Shown here one piece after another: positions 13,801 to 21,819 of a stretch of 64,000 bases of DNA. The translations under genes were made by a program, and so were the position numbers. The first letter of the stretch is position 1. Each line of letters starts with the position of its first letter. The notes under the pieces are model-generated. The model saw only the letters and a list, made by a program, of their open reading frames with translations. It had not been told where the DNA came from and searched no databases. This DNA comes from Paraspadella gotoi (Eukaryota > Chaetognatha), in assembly GCA_051294375.1 (NCBI GenBank), contig CM119268.1, positions 4,983,878 through 5,047,877 of the forward strand. The letters run 5' to 3'.

Positions 13801-15475
13801 ATATTTGGTCGAATTAAAAAGCTCCGTTTTTATGCGAAACCGAAAGAAAAGGGATTTAGCTTTTGAGATTCGTCGTCTTCGTCGTCTTTGTTGTCTTTGT
13901 TGATTTGAAAATTGTCTCGTCTTGATGTTGTTTTGTTTTTTTTTTCCAATTAAGTTGTTAAAATCATTTTGTTCATAGCTCTCCAACAGAAATTTCTCAA
14001 ACCGTAATCTTACCATGAACCGAAAAAGGTGGCGCCCGCCGATCAGGATTTCCGTAAAATCGTTTTATTTTTCTTTTGCTTTTTGTTTTTCTCTCGTTTT
14101 CTCGCCCGAAACACCACAAAACCGCGCCCCCTTACCCACCCCCCTCCATAGTTCGGTCTTTCCGCCTTCGATTGTACTCACTCCTCCTCCTCCTCCTCCT
14201 CATCTCCGTTTCCCGATAAGGTTGTTGTTGTCTTTGTCCTCGTTGTCGCCACTCGAGCCGTCGGCGTTTTTGTTTTTGAATCGGCTTTTTGGTTTGTGGT
14301 GGTTTGTTGTCGTCGTCGTTGTCTCTTCTACTGGTCACTCGTTTTCATGTTTTCTTTTACTTCCGTCGGCCGATTTTCATTATTATGATCTACTCTCTAT
14401 TTTTTCTTTATTTTTATCATTGTTGTTATTCTCGTTATTATCGTTATTTTGATTTTCAGCTATCAGCGTAATCATGATCTATTATCTTCCTAATTCACAT
14501 TCAACATTCTCGCTCTCCCCAAACCTTGTTAGTTTTTTTTTATTTTTTTCACATATTCACGTCTTTACACATTCTCTTATTCCTCGCCTTTTTTCAAAGA
14601 ATCTGTCAGTCAGTCAGTTCGACCGCGAACCCACAACAGGTGGTCCTCAATTATTTCCGTATATAATTCTCTTTCGCCGTGCCTTCTGGGCTGAGGCCAT
14701 CGGGCCACCGCCGACCCCGGCCGCTGCGGGCGACCACTCGGGTCAACACGTTTCAATACCCTATCTCTTGCCGACCCCGAGGTCGAGTCGTTCACGGCTG
14801 AAAATTGGAAGTAAAGACGAGTGGTCGGGAACGTTCTGGGTTCGAGGCCGAATCGTTTCGTGCTTTTGCGGCAGATTAGATAAAAGGTTGAGGCATTGAA
14901 AACATTCTGCTCTCACCCTTCTTTCTTTTTCCTTTCCCTCCCCAGTTTCTTCTTTTCTTAACCCGCAAAAAGACAATTCCTAACTTTTATCACAAACGTT
15001 TTCGTCGGCTTTTCTGTCGGCTTTCCTTAACTTAGCCCGGTCGGCCCTCGTCTGTCTCCACCCGCAGTTTTTGTGATCCGAGTCGTCGTCGTCGTCTTTA
15101 ATTATTTAACTTTTTTTTTCTTTGGTCTTTTTCCCTGTTCCTGAGTCTGCTCTACTTTCTCTTTCCTTTTACTTTCTTTTTCTGTTGTCATTTAAACCGT
15201 TTCCCTTCCCTTCAACCCCCCCTCCTCCGATCCTCCTCAGCGGCCTCTACCACATCGGTCCCCATCTTCTTCCTCCCTTTCGGTCAAATCGAGATCTGAG
15301 ACCCGACCTCGAGTTCCTGTCGACGACGACGATGATGACCATTAATCGCTGGCCTTCCTATTCCGCCCCCTTTAACGCGAATCCTTAGAAACCGCCCCCC
15401 TCCGCCCCCTCTCCAACTTGTCGATCGGAGCTAAACGCTCGGTTTCCGTTTTAACGATCTCTCGATTCGGGTTTG

Positions 15476-15525
<50 letters not shown>

Positions 15526-18500
15526 CTCCGGAAGTTGTCGGCTTTCGTGTCGCATTTTGGAACAAATTGGGTACAATCATAGTAGAAGATGTTTTGTATT
15601 TTCTACGCCGAATGAGAATACAGGTCTTAACTTTAGCTGTTTAGGCTTTGATATGAACGGAGATTTAGAAGCTAATGTATTGAAGTTTTAGCTATTTCTC
15701 ATGTACTATATAGAAAATAATTCGTGAACTAATTCAACTTACAAGCAAAAATTTACAAAAAGACTCCTTCACACGAAACTCGAAGCGGAAGAACAATGCC
15801 CGCGAATTTCGGTCTTCACTGGGCAAGGAAAAATTGTCGATGCGATGAAGGAGATTCGAAAAAAACATCGCACTAGGGATATCCTCGTGTCAGTTTTTGT
15901 ATTTTTTATCATTTAATGATTTAATTTGGGTTTTTTTTTTTTAAGTTCTATTGCACCTGGGTAAATCTTGAATTCTAGTTGTCGGTTTAAAAATTTCGTC
16001 AATGGACGACGCCTCGTTTCGTTTCCCCACCTTTTACCGCCCTCAGCTCGGCATGTTATTCTTTGGTTCCTCGACCCTTACCTTTTTTCTCTTCTTCTTC
16101 CTCTTTCCTTACCCACCTACGATTTTCACCTTATCTCTGCCCTTTTCGTCTTATTCCTCCTCGTCCTCTTCCTCCTCCTTTTTTATGGTTTTCTCACTTG
16201 GACTTGTCGCTCAGTTTCTCTCGATCCTCGCCCAACATTCAGCTTTAATTAATCTTGTCGCGGATGACCCAAATCGATCCGCGATCCATCGTCAGTTCAC
16301 TTTCGTGTATCGCCATTCCGGATCATATTGCCTCGATTTCTCGTCTTCGTCACCGATCATCGAACTTCAGTTGATTCTCTTTTTTTTCAACCATCGATTA
16401 GACTTTCCATCCGCTGTCCAAACTTGTATTTGGGGTCGGAAAATGACATCCTGCATCCCAGATTTTCCTGGCTTGTCCAAGCTGAAGGCTCGGCCGGGAT
16501 TTCTCGGCTACGACAATCTCCGACTCTCCGGCGCTTATAAGAAAAAGAAGAAGGGTCTTGGGCGGGCTCCGCCGAGTCCGCCCTGCGTCAAGGACGACTC
16601 CTTCGTGTATCTCGAGGACACCGTCGCCGCGGCCTTCATGGAACAGGCGGCGTTGGTGGCGGCCGAGGGCCGAGAGGAGTCGAAAGAGTGGAGCGAAAAA
16701 ATGCGGAGATGGGGCGTGTCGGGAGTAGTTGACGAAAGGCTGGAGTGGATCGGTAATGACGAGGATGGGTTGGAGGCGGTGGAGGAGGAGGAGGAGGGAG
16801 AGGAGATGAACGTTTCTTTGCACGAAGGGTTTTACGTTTTTAGGTCTGAACCGTCACAATCGTTTGGGTGTTTAATAATTTCTGGTAGTCTGAATGCGTG
16901 GATGGAATATTGTAAAATGTAACTAAGACGAAAATGGTGTCTTTTTATCGCAGTTGCCGACGTAATTCTCGGTTGATTGGATACTATACAATTCAGATTT
17001 AATTTTAGCAGACGAAAACATTATATTACTATACTAAAGAAAACTAACTATTTCATTTCCAACCCCCTGACCCAACAGACACCCACCTTCTTACCACCAT
17101 GCCGCCGATTATGAATCCCATCCCGGTTTCTCCACATCCTTTCAATATCCGACCTCATCGAATTACTACGGCGCCGGGCCTTATCATCCTGGCACCGCCG
17201 CCGCCCCCGCCGCAGCCTCGCATCATTCAGGCTCCGCCGCGGGGCCGCCGGGACACGGCACCATGAACAGTACTCACTCCAGCGCGAGCGCCAGTTCCGT
17301 CGGGTCGGGCATCGTATCGAGGGACTCCTCGGGTAAGTTTAGTTCAGATAATCGTAATTTTTGGGTTAGGCTGGAATCGGGTTGTGGGTCGATCAAGAGA
17401 CGATTAAAGTGAAAAAAAAACTTTCTCCTTTTATTCTTTCTCAATATTCTTATTAGTTATTCTTGTATATTTTCTCTCCCATCTCTTCATTTTACGTTTT
17501 CTCATTTTCTCTGTTCAGTGTTCACTTAATTTACTAATTATTCTCTCTCTCCCTATCCCTCCCTTTTATTTTCGCCCATAAAGAATGACATTGAAAAGAA
17601 ATTATAACGAGGAAAAGCGTGAAGCTGGAGTCATTTTTTTTTTCACTTCCCCTTCCGCTTTTTCCCTCCATTTCTTTTAACGATCTTTTTTTCCCCATTT
17701 CCTTCCAAATTGATTCTTCCCTCACTTACTCATTTCTTCCTCTCACTCTTTTTCCCAATCCCCATCTCGAAATCATTTCAATTAGTATTTCATTGATTTC
17801 ATAATTTAAATTGGTAAAAAAGCAATATAAAATTATCCATTTATTAAATAAATAAGCTACGTATATTGCCCCTAATATTGGACAGGCCATGGTGGGTTAC
17901 ATGATAATAAAATAGCAGGACCCTGCAAGCTGACAATATAAACTCTGGTCTAGTTTATTAACTTCCGTAATAAACAAATTAGTAAAATGATTTATTCAAT
18001 TTAATATTCTTTCCCTCCACCCCCACACCACCCCACCCAAACGCCACCTCCCCTGTCCCTTAAGGCCGCGGATCTCTCGAAGGCCGTCGCTCCACTCATT
18101 CGGGCGGCGACGTTCATCCAGTTTCCGGTTCCGCCTCGGTCCCTTTTTCCGGCCAACCCGCCTCCGGCCAGTCTAACGCCAGTTCCCTCAACCCAGCTCA
18201 TTCTCATCCTTACCCTCCCCGCTCGAGTCCTCAATCGTATCCTCACCCTCCCCGCTCGAGCCCCCAACGCCTTCGTCAACCGCAACAGCAACGTCAAGAG
18301 ATCGTCGTTCCGGAATCGCAGCCTATCTATTCTTACCCCTCACCTCAACCGACGGGAGCGAACTTATCCTCTTATCCTCACCCGCCGCCGCCGCAGTCGT
18401 CTCAGCCGCCGACGCAGGCCAGAGCGCTGCCCCCGCAGCCGCTGCTTCACCCAGAGGCCGCAAGAGAGGAAGGGGCGGTCTCCAGGACGAGTCATGGCTC

Positions 18501-21500
18501 GTCCAACCCTTCGTCGAGTCGAGCCGGATCCAAGTGAGTGATGATGATGATGTTAATGCTTCGTAAACGCTTTTTAGAAAACGCTTTTTCGTCAGAGATC
18601 TGTCGCGAAAAAGGTCGTTTTGTACACATTGTCACAATGGCGCATTGTACAATTGAGTCACTCATGGCGAAATGAAGGAAGGCCGAGAAAAATTGGGGTG
18701 TGTTGCTTCCCTGCAAAGTCGATTTATTAGAAAAATATATAATTTCATTAACCCTTCAACTTCTCAGACACGGCTCCTACGAATACTTGTCCATGTGGAG
18801 CAACGAGAACGGCTCCACCGGCGGCGTTCCCGCTCCTACAGTGTCGGCAATTTCGGCGGCAAAACTTCAACTTATCCCTCACTCGATCTCCGGCGGCAGC
18901 GGGAAGCAGCAGCAGCCGCAAACGGCCGTGGTGGCCCCATCGACCAAGATGGTGAGAAAGGGGGGAATTACCGTGATGAGATCTTTTAACTATAATGTAA
19001 CTTTTAGATTATGACCGATACTTAACTTACCCTCCGTTCAATAATTAAGCGATGTTTCCTCTTACAAGATAATAACCTTGATAATAACTTTGAGGAGACT
19101 CTTTAGCAGTCAAATTTATTGACTCCCATGGTCGCATGGTTTCCACTTTCCTTGTGTATAATATTTTTACAAACTGATTATTGTATTATTCCTCCTCGCT
19201 TTGATTTTATTTATAATCCCAATCACTTCAATTCCCCACGACTTTCCAGCCCCCGTCTTCCTCCGCCGCCCACCTCGTCGCGCCATCTTCCTTCAGTGCC
19301 TTCACCCCCGTCACGCCGCGGGCGCTGGCTCCGGCGTCGACTCGTCAAACGGCACCGCCACGCCCGGCGCTCTCGCGGCCCCCGGCTGCGGCGTCATCGT
19401 CCTACGCCAATTATCAGCAACCGGCATCGTGGACGCCGAAGAACGGAGAGGGCGTCTCCGCTGATGACGATCTTGGCGCGTTGTCCGGAGGAGGAACGGC
19501 GTCTGATTTGGTAAGTTGGAGCAAACGAGGGGGGGTGTTGGATTTGGTTTAATCTTATTCATTATAGTTGTAAACTTTATACAATATATTCAAACATTTA
19601 TTGCTTCTTTGCTAATTCACAATCTTAGCGGAATGATAAAGGGAGGGGAATCTCAAATTTATTATTCTTATCCTTTCCCTTTGGCCTCCATTACCATCTC
19701 CGGTATCTCCCATTTGACTTCTATTTATAACTTCTCTAACTTCTCCTCCTTTTACCCTTTATTCTTTTGATCTTCTCTGTCCTCTCCCCCTCTGTCCCCC
19801 CCTTCCTCTCATCCTCTTCTCCACCTTCTCCTTTCTCCCCTCCCCCCCTCAGGCCTTCTCTCGCCGTTCCAAACTCTATTCATCCGAACGCGTTTTCGAT
19901 CCCAACCGTCGATCCTCCGCCGGCGCCGCCAACGCCTTTCCCCGCTCCCGCCCGCCGCTTCCCACTTCGGGCGGCGTTCCCGTCGTGGCGGCGGTCACGC
20001 CCACCCATCGGCGGGAGAAAAGCGGCGACGGCGACGCCCAGGTCCGTCGCGCCCCTGGCGGACGTCCTGTGCCGGCCGCGGCGTCCAGGGCGTCTCCTCG
20101 GGGCCAGGCCACCGTGCCTTCCGGGTCGACGACTTTTCAACAGGATCTGATGCGTCTCATCGATCCAGACATTCCGGAGAGCGAGCTTGTCAATTCAGTC
20201 GGAAAGGTGAGAACGAAATGTGTGAAGGCGACTTAACAAAAAGGCCTCACCAATTGTATAACCTTTACGACAGGAGAGGAAGGACATACTTTGGATAAGG
20301 CCTCAACGTGGTCCGGGTTTTATTGCATGCATTTAATGATCTTGTTTATTTATTACTTTTGAATTTTATTTCATCGATCCAATTGTTAATCTAAAATTAT
20401 TTTCTCGTTTTTTTTTTCTTTTTTTCTCGCCTTTCTGCGATTAACCACCTGGCATGAATTCCTATGTTCCTCGAAACAAACAAAATGAATTAATGTATTA
20501 ATTATAATTATAAAATATTGAAACCGTTTAAATAAATTTAAATTCTTCAAAACAAACCAAAAAAAAAAACCTATTCCGAAAACAAGACGCCGGTGTACTC
20601 CTCTTCCTCCTCCTCCCGCTCTCTCCTCCGCCAATCCTCTTCCCCTCGCGTTCGACCTCGAGATTCCCGCCATCTTTCCCCCTCGCGTCGACGATCCTCT
20701 TCCGCCTCGCGCATCCTCGGCGACGACGGCGCCCTTTCCGTCCCGGCCTCGTTAACGACGAGAGTTCGATCCGCGCCGCGACTTCGCGAAGCGGCGCCCC
20801 GTCTTCGAGAGGCGGCGTCGAATGGCGCCGTCGTGGGGCGTCGTCTCGTGACGGCTTCGCGTTCTTTGCGGGAGTTGGAAGACGCGACGGAGGGAGAGGG
20901 GAAGGGGAGAGGGAGGAGAGGAGGAGGAGGAGGAAGAGGAAGGGGTGTAGTGGGGGGAAGGGAAGGAAGAGGTGTATCTGGTGGGATAGGAAGAGGAGCA
21001 ACTGTTAGCGGAAGTGGGGTCGGCGCAAGAAATAGATTGAAAAGCTTAAAAAGCGTGAGTCTCCCGACGAGATTCTGTAACAACGTTCGACGTTTCTTCT
21101 TTGTTTTTTAGTGTGACATATTTTTACCCCCAACGCCTCCAACTAGATGCACTGACATTCTTTGTGGTCGAAATTCTGTAATCGTTTGCCGTTCGTAACT
21201 TTTCTGTTTATATTTGTTGAATGTCTTCGATAATAACTTTTTTGGAAAATATTTTCTGAGTACGTAAGAAAAATTTTAACTAATGATTTGCTGTTAACAA
21301 AACCTTACCAAAGTGTGCTTTATTTTTAAAAATACATTGTATGAGGTCGTATTAAATTGTTTTACTACACTTTTCTCTTTCCATTTCATTCTCATTTCTT
21401 CTCATATCTATTCATTTCCTCGATTTTCTCCATTTTCACATTTTTTTCTCTTTTTTTTCTTTTTCCTTCTAAACATTTCTTTTCATTTTCTTTTCTCTTC

Positions 21501-21779
21501 TAATTTCCTTTCCTTTCCATTCTCATTTCCACCCCTTCCTCCCCCAGTCGGCCGGATCGACGCCCAAGAAGCATCGAGCGCCTCTCCACAGGACTCTCTC
21601 CGACGAGTCTCTCTCCGGCGGCGGAGCCACAGTCTTCTCCCGGTCCAACACTTCCGGCGTCGCCAATCCAGGGATGCCTCCGCGCCATCCAGCCGCCCAA
21701 CTCCCCGTCGACGGCGCCGAAGCCGTCTTCACCGCCAAACCAGCGCAGATCGTCTCCCCGCGGAATCTCAGGGATCATA

Positions 21780-21819
<40 letters not shown>

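Larger units (their letters stand above)
13501..17078 (+). other. long SIPA1L intron with open low-complexity DNA
   Basis: A 3.6-kb intron. It holds a GTGGTCT minisatellite (13501-13645), pyrimidine-rich tracts, a (GAT)n run (15478-15525) and two stretches that could be alternative exons (15240-15388 and 16443-16843), described separately. Confidence 0.6.

Noticed and set aside
16002-16442. Upstream part of the 16002-16922 frame as coding
   Set aside because: Phe/Ser/Leu-rich translation of pyrimidine-rich intron; only the part from 16443 looks coding.
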